Source: Chromatiaceae bacterium
GTDB taxonomy: Bacteria > Pseudomonadota > Gammaproteobacteria > Chromatiales > Chromatiaceae
Direction: 5' to 3'
Assembly (NCBI GenBank): GCA_022340805.1
Contig: JAJDNF010000033.1
Location: 1-64,000, forward strand
Length of the DNA stretch: 64,000 bases
A program made the position numbers and the translations under genes. Within the stretch, counting starts at the first letter, position 1. Each line of letters starts with the position of its first letter. Shown one piece after another: positions 42,646-51,540 of the stretch. Below the pieces are notes generated by a model. The model made no database searches. It saw nothing but the letters and a program-made list of their open reading frames with translations, and had not been told where the DNA came from.

Positions 42646-43506
42646 TCAACGGTAGATCAGCTCCGACCAGCGCCCCTCGGTCTGCATCCAGGCGCGGGTC
42701 TCGCGCCAGGCAGTCGCGGAGGCCGCGGTTTCGCTCATGATCGCATCGAACACGCCGGCAATCCTTCCCAGCCCGGCCAGGTAGACGTAGGTACCCGCCT
42801 CCTGCATCAAATCCCAGACCTCGCGCGCATGCAGATGCACGGCCGCCTCCAGCTCGTCCGCCTCGGACGCCAGCGGCTTGCTGATCACCGCCCGGAAGGC
42901 CTTGAACGATTCGCGATCGCAGTAGTTTGCCAGGTCATCGCGTTCGTCGTTTTCGTACAGCAGGTCGAGGCCGTAGCGCGCACCGTAGTAGAGCCGCACA
43001 TGACCGCGCCAGGGGAGTTTGCGCCGGTACACCTCCTGGATGAAGCCGCGGAACGGCGCGATCCCGGTGCCGGTGCCGATCATCACCAGGTTGGAGCGGT
43101 CGTCTGCGGGCACCTGGAACGGCGAATCGAATGGCCCGGTGATGACGATGCGCCTGCCGACCGGCGCATCGCAGAGGAAATGCGACGCAATGCCCGGGTA
43201 TCGCTCGCCGCTGGATTCGTCGACGTGGAAACAGCGCCGCACCAGCAGGTCGAACTCGACGGCATCGGCGGCACTGCTGTCCGGACCGCTCGCGATCGAG
43301 TAACGCCGCACGTGGTAGCGGTTGCCGAACGCATGCGGTCCGGTCACCACCACACCGATCGTCTGCCCGGCGGAAAAACGGAATGCCGGACCCACAACCC
43401 GCAGACGGATGCGCCGCACCTCGTCGCGGTCTGTCGGCGTAACGCGCACATTGCGGGCGACCACCGCCTCGCGGACGGGCCCGAGCTGGCGCATGGCATC
43501 TGTCAT
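42646..43506 (-). CDS. Ferredoxin/flavodoxin-NADP(+) reductase-like flavoprotein
   Basis: This is a 286-residue FAD- and NAD(P)-binding oxidoreductase of the FNR superfamily. The FAD motif is YHVRRYSIASGP, the nucleotide-phosphate motif MIGTGTGIAPFRGFIQEVYRR and the C-terminal nucleotide region TYVYLAGLGRIAGVFDAIM. ASHFLCDAPVGRRIVITGPFDSPF is typical of this group. ATG 43506 was chosen over 43560 because it gives the shorter family-like N-terminus, has a G-rich sequence upstream and lies downstream of a good promoter. The electron partner (ferredoxin, flavodoxin or a metal centre) is not encoded nearby. Confidence 0.8.
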   Translation of the reverse strand: MTDAMRQLGPVREAVVARNVRVTPTDRDEVRRIRLRVVGPAFRFSAGQTIGVVVTGPHAFGNRYHVRRYSIASGPDSSAADAVEFDLLVRRCFHVDESSGERYPGIASHFLCDAPVGRRIVITGPFDSPFQVPADDRSNLVMIGTGTGIAPFRGFIQEVYRRKLPWRGHVRLYYGARYGLDLLYENDERDDLANYCDRESFKAFRAVISKPLASEADELEAAVHLHAREVWDLMQEAGTYVYLAGLGRIAGVFDAIMSETAASATAWRETRAWMQTEGRWSELIYR

Positions 43507-43530
43507 CTGTTCTGCCCCCTGACGAAAGAT

Positions 43531-43560
43531 ATTATCACTGGCCGGATGAAACTCGACCAA
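43531..43560 (-). promoter_or_regulatory. Candidate sigma-70 promoter of the FNR-like gene
   Basis: On the minus strand TTGGTC (43560-43555) and GATAAT (43536-43531) are separated by 18 bp. The predicted start lies about 18 bp before ATG 43506. This position supports the shorter start codon choice for that gene. Confidence 0.45.
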
Positions 43561-43721
43561 AGATCCATCCGCTTCGACGCGCGGGCGCGGAGCGGCCGGT
43601 CTGCTGCCCGGCCTTCAGCGGGGTTGAGCGCTTTTCGAAGCCCCGAGAGGACCAGGATGGACTTATTCAAAGCTTCGTTGACGGGTTATCCTCCCGCGTC
43701 CCGGATTCAGGAGCCATCGGC

Positions 43722-44255
43722 ATGACCCAACCCGCCCGCATCGGCATCGTCACCGTTTCGGACCGCGCCAGCCGCGGCGAGTACCAGGACCTCGGCGGCC
43801 CGGCGATCAGGGCATGGCTGGACAAGGCGCTCAGCAGCGCCTGGGAGCCGGTCGCGCGCATCGTCCCGGACGAGCAGGACCAGGTCGAGGCGATACTGCG
43901 CGAACTCTGTGACCAGGCCGGCTGCTGCGTGGTGGTAACCACCGGCGGCACCGGGCCGGCCAGGCGGGACATCACCCCCGAGGCTACCGCGGCCGTATGT
44001 GACAAGATCCTCGACGGGTTCGGCGAATTGATGCGCACGGTATCACTGAAATTCGTGCCGACCGCTATCCTGTCGCGGCAGATCGCCGGCATCCGCGGCG
44101 CATCGCTGATCATCAACCTGCCGGGCAAGCCGAGCGCGATCGCCGATTGTCTGGACGCGGTGTTTCCTGCGGTGCCGTACTGTGTCGACCTGATCGACGG
44201 CCCCTATCTCGAGACCGACCCGTCGGTCAGCAAGGCGTTCAGGCCCAAGGGCTAA
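43722..44255 (+). CDS. mogA: Molybdopterin adenylyltransferase
   Basis: This 177-residue protein of the MogA/MoaB fold activates molybdopterin by adenylation before molybdate insertion. IGIVTVSDRASRGEYQDLGGPAIRAWL, RIVPDEQDQVEAILRELCD, VVVTTGGTGPARRDITPEATAAV and LINLPGKPSAIADCLDAVFPAVPYCVDLIDGPYLET are characteristic, and the last block distinguishes MogA from MoaB. CAGGAG lies 9 bases before the ATG. No molybdoenzyme is present in the window. Confidence 0.93.
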   Translation: MTQPARIGIVTVSDRASRGEYQDLGGPAIRAWLDKALSSAWEPVARIVPDEQDQVEAILRELCDQAGCCVVVTTGGTGPARRDITPEATAAVCDKILDGFGELMRTVSLKFVPTAILSRQIAGIRGASLIINLPGKPSAIADCLDAVFPAVPYCVDLIDGPYLETDPSVSKAFRPKG

Positions 44256-44282
44256 GGCGGGTTCGCCGAGACCTGCAGCGGG

Positions 44283-45251
44283 CTATTCGGCGACCTCGTC
44301 CGGGAGTTGCTGCTGGTGACGCAATTCATCCAGGCGATTGAGCACCGTCGTGGCCCGCTCGACTCGAGCCAGGATGTCTTCGTCACCCGGCTTGAGTGTC
44401 AGCGCCGCCTGCCAGGTCGCGACCGCTGCACCCAGTTGTTCGTTGAGATACAGGTTGTCGCCGAGTTTGACCAGCGCCTCGACCTGCGGGGTGATCATTG
44501 ACCACGCCTGTTCCCTGAGCCCCGCCAGCTCCTTGTTGTTCGGCTGGATCGCCGCGACCTTGTCCAGCGTATCGAGTGCCCCACGGTAGTCGCGCTCGTC
44601 GATCGCTTTCTTGGCGCCGTCGAGTAAGGCCTTGACCCTCGCCTGGCGTTCCTTCTCCTCGGCCAGCCGGCGGCGCTCGGCGGCCAGGCTCTCGGACGCC
44701 TTGAGCTGCTTGGTGACCCGCGCCAGGCGCTGGTCTATCGCGCCGCCTGCCGGAATCTGCGAGGCCACGGCGACACAACGCTGCGCCAATTCCGGCCGGC
44801 TTACCACATGGGCCTCCGCGCACTTGGTAAGCGGCTCGAGCTTGGCGGCCAGCGCCTCCTTCCAATACAGGCGCCGCGAAGCGGCATACAGGTCGTCCGG
44901 CTGCGCGCGCACGAGCTTTTCCAGCAGCGCAATCTTGTTGTACTGATTCTCCGCATCGGCAACCACGATCTGATCTTCCAGTGCGCGTTGTTCTTGCTCC
45001 CATCGCGCCGCCAGGCGGCCGCGCTCCTCGGCGAGCGTGGCATCTTCCGGGAACTGCCGGGTGGCGGCATCGAGCCCTGCGATCGATTGCGACCACTGCC
45101 CACGCTGCGCGAGATCGCGCGCCGACGCCAGTGCCTCGTCCGCCGATGCAGCGGGCCTGCCCACCGGCGCTTGCGCGGTGCTGCGGGTGTCCGGACCGGC
45201 ACAGGCGGCGAGCAGCAGCGCCATCGCGGTCAAGCAGAGCTGGCAGCGCAT
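44283..45251 (-). CDS. Lipoprotein with coiled-coil/TPR-like repeats
   Basis: The product is a 322-residue predicted outer-membrane or periplasmic lipoprotein: signal MRCQLCLTAMALLLAACAGP with the lipobox LAAC. The remainder is helical, with TPR-like pairs (ARDLAQRGQWSQSIAGLDAATRQFPEDATLA, AKKAIDERDYRGALDTLDKVAAIQPNNKELAGL, DNLYLNEQLGAAVATWQAALTLKPGDEDI) and a charged coiled coil in the middle (SESLAAERRRLAEEKERQARVK). Its ATG shares one base with the TGA of the adenylate cyclase gene, so it is translationally coupled to it. Function is unknown, and a scaffold or sensory link to the cyclase is possible. Confidence 0.8.
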   Translation of the reverse strand: MRCQLCLTAMALLLAACAGPDTRSTAQAPVGRPAASADEALASARDLAQRGQWSQSIAGLDAATRQFPEDATLAEERGRLAARWEQEQRALEDQIVVADAENQYNKIALLEKLVRAQPDDLYAASRRLYWKEALAAKLEPLTKCAEAHVVSRPELAQRCVAVASQIPAGGAIDQRLARVTKQLKASESLAAERRRLAEEKERQARVKALLDGAKKAIDERDYRGALDTLDKVAAIQPNNKELAGLREQAWSMITPQVEALVKLGDNLYLNEQLGAAVATWQAALTLKPGDEDILARVERATTVLNRLDELRHQQQLPDEVAE

Positions 45252-46765
45252 CAGTCGCCCACCGATGCCAGGAGATGGTCGATAAACTGGTCCACATTCA
45301 CGTCCCTGGCCACCGCGTCGACATCCATCGCGCAGAGCTCGACACTCTCCCTGCGTCCACGCAGTTGCACCGGACCCAGGCGGCGGTAGTGGACAGCTGC
45401 GCCCGGATGCCCCCCGGCAAGCGTCGCCGCGGTCAGCGTGACACCGCCCGGCTCTGCCAACGCACACAGGCGCGCGGCAATGTTCACGGTATCGCCCACT
45501 ACCGTGTACTGCATGCGCTCAACGCTCCCGAGGTTGCCCGCCAGCATCGGGCCGCTGCTGATACCGACGCGCAGCATCACCGTCGCCTGGCCGCGCGCGG
45601 TGCGGATCTTGTTGAAGCGCCGGGTCAGTTCCTGGATCAGCATCCCGCACGTCGTTGCGTGCAGCTCATGATAGGGCTGTGCATTCGGCGCACCGAACAC
45701 GATCATGATGCAGTCGCCGATGAACTTGTCGACCGTGCCGCCGCAGCTCTCAGCCGCCAGCGCGAAATAGCCGAAGTAGTCGTTGAGCAGGGCCGCCACC
45801 TCACCCGGATCGCGGCTCTCCGACAGCTCGGTGAAACCGACGATATCGCAGAACAACACGCTTCCGGCCACACAGTCGCCGCCGAGACCGACGCCGGTCT
45901 CATTCGCCAGCACCTGTTGCGCCACCTGCGGCGACACGTAGCGCGAAAATGCGGCCTCGACCTCGTTCTTGCGTCGCGCACCCTCGGCCAGGTGCTGAAA
46001 GGTCTCGAGCACCTGGCCGATCTCATCACGCCGCTCCACGACACCATGCGGCCCGACGCCGCCGAGCGCCTCGCCTGCACGGGCCAGGCGCTCGATCGGC
46101 CGCGACAGCCGGTGCGCGAGCATCGAGGCCAGCAGGACGCCGAGCAGAATCATTAACATGCTCGACACCATCAGGAAACGCCGGGTCACCTGCAGGTCCG
46201 TCTCCAGCGGTGATCGATCGATGCTGACCGTCAGATAGCCGGCCGTCACGTCCTGGTAGACCACCGGGCTGACATAGGAAACCGCTGCATACTCGCCGTT
46301 GTCCCAGTCCCACGAGGTAACGCCCCGCCGGTGGATACCCGCATCCGCGATTCCCGGCGGGCTGACACCGGCCTCGGCCACGACGACACCATCGGCATCC
46401 AGCAACGCGGCACCGAGGATCAGCGGGCTCTGCGAGTGGCGCTGCAACAAAATCTGCAGACCAAGCGTGTCGCCTGCCATCAGCGGCTCGCCACTGACCC
46501 GCACCAGCTGATCGACGATCACCTGGCTGAAGCGGTCGACCTGGCTGCGGTAACCCGCCTCCTGCTGCTGGATCAGATAGAAACCCAGCACACCCATGGT
46601 CACCACTATCAGCGCGGCGATGCTCAGGGACCATTTCAGCCCGAGCGGTATCGAAGAGTTCTCGTAGCGGCGCCATACCCGGTGCAACAGGCCGCCAACC
46701 CAGGAGCCGCCGTGCCCCGGCCGGGCGTGCGCAAGACGTTCACTGGTCCCGCGGATGCTGTTCAT
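45251..46765 (-). CDS. Membrane-bound class III adenylate/guanylate cyclase with HAMP domain
   Basis: This encodes 504 residues. TM1 is near 45-68 (WSLSIAALIVVTMGVLGFYLI), a periplasmic sensor of about 120 residues follows, then TM2 near 190 (FLMVSSMLMILLGVLLASMLA), HAMP 210-262 and the cyclase catalytic domain from about 290. Metal-binding aspartates are in VLFCDIVGFTELSESRDP and VDKFIGDCIMIVFGAP. VGDTVNIAARLCALA carries the transition-state region. It should produce cAMP or cGMP in response to an extracytoplasmic signal. The downstream lipoprotein overlaps by one base. It is divergent from the znu operon, 203 bp apart. Confidence 0.92.
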   Translation of the reverse strand: MNSIRGTSERLAHARPGHGGSWVGGLLHRVWRRYENSSIPLGLKWSLSIAALIVVTMGVLGFYLIQQQEAGYRSQVDRFSQVIVDQLVRVSGEPLMAGDTLGLQILLQRHSQSPLILGAALLDADGVVVAEAGVSPPGIADAGIHRRGVTSWDWDNGEYAAVSYVSPVVYQDVTAGYLTVSIDRSPLETDLQVTRRFLMVSSMLMILLGVLLASMLAHRLSRPIERLARAGEALGGVGPHGVVERRDEIGQVLETFQHLAEGARRKNEVEAAFSRYVSPQVAQQVLANETGVGLGGDCVAGSVLFCDIVGFTELSESRDPGEVAALLNDYFGYFALAAESCGGTVDKFIGDCIMIVFGAPNAQPYHELHATTCGMLIQELTRRFNKIRTARGQATVMLRVGISSGPMLAGNLGSVERMQYTVVGDTVNIAARLCALAEPGGVTLTAATLAGGHPGAAVHYRRLGPVQLRGRRESVELCAMDVDAVARDVNVDQFIDHLLASVGD

Positions 46766-46928
46766 TTTGCCTGTCCCCTCGTTTCGAGAGCGCCAATCCG
46801 GTTGCCCGGCACCGGGCCGGGCCGCCTAATTTACCACTTGCGCGTGCGCTAACCGCGCACAACTTGCGCGGCGCGGGTAGCGCCGGTCATCGATGCCGCC
46901 GCGATCCCGGCCCGCAGCATGCCCCAAT

Positions 46929-46951
46929 GAAATGTTATCCTGTAACACACT
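46929..46951 (+). promoter_or_regulatory. Zur box upstream of znuA
   Basis: The sequence GAAATGTTATCCTGTAACAC followed by ACT matches the gammaproteobacterial Zur consensus (GAAATGTTATANTATAACATTTC) in the whole left arm and in most of the right arm. It lies 18 bp before ATG 46969 of znuA, where bound Zur-zinc would block transcription. The regulator gene itself is second in the operon. Confidence 0.85.
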
Positions 46952-46968
46952 TGGAGCCATCGGAGGCC

Positions 46969-47919
46969 ATGTTGGCCGCAACGCCTGTTACCGTGCCCGT
47001 GCCGGCTATCCTGCTGGTCTGCCTGGTCCTGTCCGCCGCGCCGCTGGCGGCCGCCCCGTCCGTCGTGGCAAGCATAGCCCCATTGCACTCGCTGGTCGCC
47101 GCGGTGATGGGCGGTGTCGGCACGCCGCGACTGCTGCTGCGCGGCGGGGAGTCGCCGCATACCTTCAGCCTGCGGCCATCGGATGCGCGGATGCTGCATG
47201 ACGCCGATGTGCTGTTCTGGATCGGGCCGGCCCTGGAGGTGCCGCTGCAACGCATCCTGCCCGGGCTCGGGCACGTGCGCAGCGTCGCCATGCTCGACGC
47301 GGCGGGTATCCAGCGCCTGCCGGTACGTGAGCTCGACGAACCGCATACCTTGCCGGGAGATGATCATCCGGCGCATGAACACGACCGCGATGGGCGCGCC
47401 GTCGATCCGCATATCTGGTTGTCGCCGGCCAATGCGATCGCTATGGCCGAGGAGATCGCCCGCACGCTGACCGCCGCGGACCCCGCCAACGCGAGCCACT
47501 ATCGCGAGAATGCCACCCGCCTGGTCGCACGCCTGCACGCCCTGGATCGCGACCTGGGCGAGCAACTGGCCGGCATCGACGGTGGCTACGCGGTCTTTCA
47601 CGACGCCTACCAGTACCTGGAGCGGCGCTACGGCTTGCACTCGGCCGGGACCCTGACCACCCATCCGGAACGCAGCCCGGGTGCGGCCCACCTGCGCTCG
47701 CTGCAGCTCCGGCTGGCCACCGACAAGGTGCGCTGCCTGTTTTCCGAACCGCAGTACCAGACGCGACTGCTGGCGATGCTCGGCCAGGGGCTCGAGCTCC
47801 GGCATGCGGTACTCGACCCGCTCGGCGCCGATATCACCCCCGGGCCGGAGGCCTACGAAACCCTGATGCGCGCCATCGGCGACAACCTGAGCGCCTGCCT
47901 GAGAGGAGCCGCACCCTGA
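46969..47919 (+). CDS. znuA: Zinc ABC transporter periplasmic binding protein
   Basis: This is a 316-residue cluster A-I binding protein with a signal peptide (VPAILLVCLVLSAAPLAAAP). Zinc ligands are expected at His in SIAPLHSLVAAVM, His in GESPHTFSLRPSDA, His in DPHIWLSPANAIAMAEEIA and Asp/His further on (FHDAYQYLERRYGL). The His-rich loop is short (DDHPAHEHDRDG). ATG 46969 follows GGAGG very closely; a TTG three bases later has better spacing, and upstream ATGs fall within or before the Zur box and are excluded. It is first gene of the operon znuA-zur-znuC-znuB. Confidence 0.93.
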   Translation: MLAATPVTVPVPAILLVCLVLSAAPLAAAPSVVASIAPLHSLVAAVMGGVGTPRLLLRGGESPHTFSLRPSDARMLHDADVLFWIGPALEVPLQRILPGLGHVRSVAMLDAAGIQRLPVRELDEPHTLPGDDHPAHEHDRDGRAVDPHIWLSPANAIAMAEEIARTLTAADPANASHYRENATRLVARLHALDRDLGEQLAGIDGGYAVFHDAYQYLERRYGLHSAGTLTTHPERSPGAAHLRSLQLRLATDKVRCLFSEPQYQTRLLAMLGQGLELRHAVLDPLGADITPGPEAYETLMRAIGDNLSACLRGAAP

Positions 47920-48405
47920 TGAACCCTCAACCCGGCAGCTTCCCGGCCGCAGGCCACGACCATCACGCCTGCGTGCGCAGCGCGCTGCGCGGCGCAGAAC
48001 GACTGTGTGCGGAACAGGGGCTGCGTCTGACCGCGATCCGGCGGCGCGTTCTGGAACTGATCTGGCAAAGCCACCGCCCGAGTGGCGCCTACGAGATCCT
48101 CGAACAGCTCGCCGGTGAGGGCCACAGGCCCTCGCCCCCGACCGTGTACCGGGCGCTGGAATTCCTGCTGGCGCACGGACTGGTCCACCGGATCAGTTCG
48201 CGCAACGCCTTCGTCGGCTGCAGCCGCCCGGGCCAGGGCCATATGGCGCAGATCTTCATCTGTGACCGCTGCAGTGTCGCGGTCGAACTGGCCGACGGCA
48301 CATTGAATCGCCGCATCCGGCGCAATGCCGATGACCTGCATTTCCACATCCGCGAGCAGACCGTGGAGATTGCGGGCCTTTGCCCGGCATGCGCGGGACG
48401 AGCCA

Positions 48406-48416
<11 letters not shown>
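47919..48416 (+). CDS. zur: Zinc uptake regulator Zur (Fur family)
   Basis: This encodes a 165-residue Fur-family repressor. The winged helix is at LRLTAIRRRVLELIWQSHRPSGAYEILEQLAGEGHRPSPPTVYRALEFLLAHGLVHRIS. Zinc sites are formed by CDRC (about 112) and CPAC (about 157) plus histidines of GQGHMAQIFICDRCSVAVEL. The ATG shares a base with the znuA stop and the gene overlaps znuC by 11 bp, so all are translated together. Being inside the operon it represses, it forms a negative feedback loop. The residue pattern and neighbours distinguish it from Fur or PerR. Confidence 0.95.
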
Positions 48417-49159
<743 letters not shown>

Positions 49160-49167
<8 letters not shown>

Positions 49168-49948
49168 CTTCCTGCTGCGCGCGCTCGCCGCCGGCCTCGG
49201 CCTGACCGTGATCAGCGGCCCGCTCGGCGTGTTCGTGGTGTGGCTGCGCATGGCGTATTTCGGCGACACGCTGGCCCACTCGGCGTTGCTGGGCATTGCC
49301 CTGGGCCTGCTGTTCGAGGTGGATCTGCAGCTCAGCGTGCTGGTGCTGGCGCTGTTCATCGCGGTGGCACTGCTGGGTCTGCAGCAGCGCAGCGTACTGG
49401 CCACCGACACCCTGCTCGGCATCCTCGCGCACGGCACGCTGGCGATCGGGCTGGTCGCGATCAGCTTCCGCGACGACGTGCGGGTCGATCTGCTCGCCTA
49501 CCTGTTTGGTGACATCCTCGCGGTCGGCAACCGCGACGTGTTGTGGATCTGGACCGGGGCGCTGCTCAGCCTTGCCGCGCTGCTGCGCATCTGGCGGCCG
49601 CTGCTCAACCTCAGCGTGCACGCCGAACTGGCGGCTGTGGACGGCGTCAAGGTGGCACGCGTGAAGCTGGCCTTCATGCTGCTGGTCGCGCTGGTGATCG
49701 CAGTGGCCATGAAACTGGTCGGCGTGCTGTTGATCACTGCGCTGTTGATTATCCCGGCCGCCGCCGCGCAGCGCTTCAGCCGCAGCCCGGAGCAGATGGC
49801 ATGGCTCGCCACACTGGTCGGCGCGCTCGCGGTAAGCGGCGGGCTGGCCGGCTCGCTGCTGTTCGACACCCCTGCCGGGCCGTCGATCGTCAGCGCCGCC
49901 ACGGTGCTGTTCCTGCTCAGCCAGCTGCGCCCTGTACATCGCGCCTGA
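49160..49948 (+). CDS. znuB: Zinc ABC transporter permease
   Basis: This is a 262-residue ABC-3 family membrane protein with about eight hydrophobic segments. SGPLGVFVVWLRMAYFGDTLAHSALLGIALGLL is the conserved coupling region, followed by ATDTLLGILAHGTLAIGLVAIS, DLLAYLFGDILAVGNRDVLWI and KLVGVLLITALLIIPAAAAQRFSRSPEQMAWLA. It starts 8 bases before the end of znuC, completing the four-gene overlapping operon. Confidence 0.95.
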
Positions 49949-50035
49949 GCGCGTTCAGCGACTGTTCAGCCAGCCCGCACTAATGTTGTACCCAGATGGT
50001 CACGCGGCGTGGCCGCGCATGACGAGGACAAGCAC

Positions 50036-50563
50036 ATGAAACAGATCCTGAAAGCTGCCCTGGCGACCCTGCTGCTGGCGGGAGCGGCAGGCCAGGGTCA
50101 TGCCGGGTCAGGCGGGCATGATGACCGTGCCAACGCACCGGCGCATGCCCATGGTCGGATGTCGGCCGGCATGCCAACCCATGCCCCGACCCGGATCGTC
50201 GTGCCACAAAGGCGCAGCCGGCAGGGGCACCGTGAGGGCCGTTCAGCCGGGCATCAAGACCGGGCGTTCGCCGCCGCGATCGTCGGCGGCATCCTCGGTG
50301 GCGTCGCCGGCAGCCAGCTCGGCGAGGGTGACGGGCGCATCGTGGCGACCTTCGCAGGCGCCGTGCTGGGTGCGCTCGCCGGTCATCGGATCGGCGAGAA
50401 TCTGGCCGACAGCCACCACCATGCACCGCGCATGGCGCGCGCTGAAATGCCGGCATACCGTGTACAGTATCCGTACCAGGGGCGCGGCCATGACACGCGT
50501 ACCGAAGATCACCCGGGCAGACACATCCGCGTCGATCAAGGGGAGCGCCCGATCCATTTCTGA
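50036..50563 (+). CDS. Exported glycine-zipper protein
   Basis: This encodes 175 residues: signal peptide (MKQILKAALATLLLAGAAGQGHA), then a His/Gly/Arg-rich linker and a glycine-zipper segment AAIVGGILGGVAGSQLGEGDGRIVATFAGAVLGALAGHRIGENL (residues of about 80-125). This is the Rcc/17 kDa surface antigen-like zipper often found in outer-membrane-associated proteins. GAGGACAAGC lies before ATG 50036. It precedes the PepSY and two-component genes on the same strand and may be in that regulon. Histidine richness next to zinc genes could reflect metal binding, but this is not certain. Confidence 0.7.
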   Translation: MKQILKAALATLLLAGAAGQGHAGSGGHDDRANAPAHAHGRMSAGMPTHAPTRIVVPQRRSRQGHREGRSAGHQDRAFAAAIVGGILGGVAGSQLGEGDGRIVATFAGAVLGALAGHRIGENLADSHHHAPRMARAEMPAYRVQYPYQGRGHDTRTEDHPGRHIRVDQGERPIHF

Positions 50564-50589
50564 GCTGGCGTATGCCAAGCGAGCGGCGG

Positions 50590-50850
50590 ATGAGCGCGAT
50601 GAGACTTTTGGCCCTGTGCCTGCTGGCCTTGACGATTCTGGGCAGCGCGGCGGTCGCCGGCGACCGCCGCAAATCGCTGGAGGAGGCGGTCTCCGAGGCA
50701 CGCAGCCAGTATCCGGGCCGGGTACTGTCGGCCGAGACCGACCGCCAGGGCGGGCGCGAATCGTACAACATCCGCATCCTGACCGACGAAGGCCGGGTCA
50801 GGCGCATCCAGGTCGATCCCGAATCGGGCCGTTTCGAACGCCGCCGCTAG
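50590..50850 (+). CDS. Small exported PepSY-domain protein
   Basis: This is an 86-residue protein with signal peptide MSAMRLLALCLLALTILGSAAVAG and a single PepSY domain (SLEEAVSEARSQYPGRVLSAETDRQGGRESYNIRILTDEGRVRRIQVDPESG). PepSY domains are thought to inhibit proteases or to sense conditions in the periplasm. It ends 10 bp before the response regulator gene. The same arrangement (PepSY, response regulator, kinase) is common in proteobacteria, so the protein is likely an accessory to the kinase. The start could also be 50572 or 50599. Confidence 0.8.
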   Translation: MSAMRLLALCLLALTILGSAAVAGDRRKSLEEAVSEARSQYPGRVLSAETDRQGGRESYNIRILTDEGRVRRIQVDPESGRFERRR

Positions 50851-50860
50851 ACGCAGCACG

Positions 50861-51538
50861 ATGCGCATCCTGATTGTCGAGGACGAACCCCAGCTGCGCG
50901 CCCAGCTTGTCAGCCAGCTCGAGGCCAAGGGTTACTCGGTGGATGCCGCCGCCGACGGCGAGAACGGCCTGTACCTGGGTCGCGAATACCCGATGGACCT
51001 GGCGATTATCGACCTGGGCCTGCCGCGTATGTCGGGGATCGAACTGATTCGTCGCCTGCGCGCGCTGCAGCGGCCATTCCCGATCCTGATACTGACCGCG
51101 CGCGATGCCTGGCAGGACAAGGTCGAGGGTCTGGAGAGCGGTGCCGATGACTACCTGACCAAGCCCTTTCACGGCGAGGAGCTGCTGGCCAGGATCAACG
51201 CGCTGCTGCGCCGGGCCGCCGGGCACAGTAGCCCGGTGCTGGGCGCGGCCGGCATCGAGATCGACACCGTGGCGCAGACCGTGCGCAGTGGCAACGAGGC
51301 CATCGTGCTGACCGGCCACGAGTACCGCATTCTCGAGTACCTGATGCTGCACGCCGGCAAGGTCGTGTCCAAGACCGAGCTCACCGAACACATCTACGAT
51401 CAGGACTTCGACCGCGACAGCAACGTGGTCGAGGTGCTGGTTGGACGGATCCGCAAGAAGGTCGATCCCGACGGCAGCCGCAAGCCGATCGAGACCCTGC
51501 GCGGACGCGGCTACCGGCTGCTGAAGGACGACGCCTGA
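50861..51538 (+). CDS. OmpR-family response regulator (PhoP/QseB-like)
   Basis: The product is a 225-residue regulator. The receiver domain has acidic residues in LIVEDEPQLRAQL, the phosphorylation aspartate in LAIIDLGLPRMSGIELIRRL near residue 51 and the conserved lysine in DDYLTKPFHGEELLARI. The C-terminal winged helix (VVSKTELTEHIYDQDFDRDSNVVEVLVGRIRKKVDPDG, IETLRGRGYRLL) is the DNA-binding domain. It is separated from the kinase gene by two bases. Target genes are unknown; the neighbouring exported proteins are candidates. Confidence 0.92.
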   Translation: MRILIVEDEPQLRAQLVSQLEAKGYSVDAAADGENGLYLGREYPMDLAIIDLGLPRMSGIELIRRLRALQRPFPILILTARDAWQDKVEGLESGADDYLTKPFHGEELLARINALLRRAAGHSSPVLGAAGIEIDTVAQTVRSGNEAIVLTGHEYRILEYLMLHAGKVVSKTELTEHIYDQDFDRDSNVVEVLVGRIRKKVDPDGSRKPIETLRGRGYRLLKDDA

Positions 51539-51540
51539 CG

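Noticed and set aside
46929-46951. Fur box instead of Zur box
   Set aside because: Fur boxes are GATAATGATAATCATTATC-like. The GAAATGTTAT arm and the zinc operon context fit Zur.
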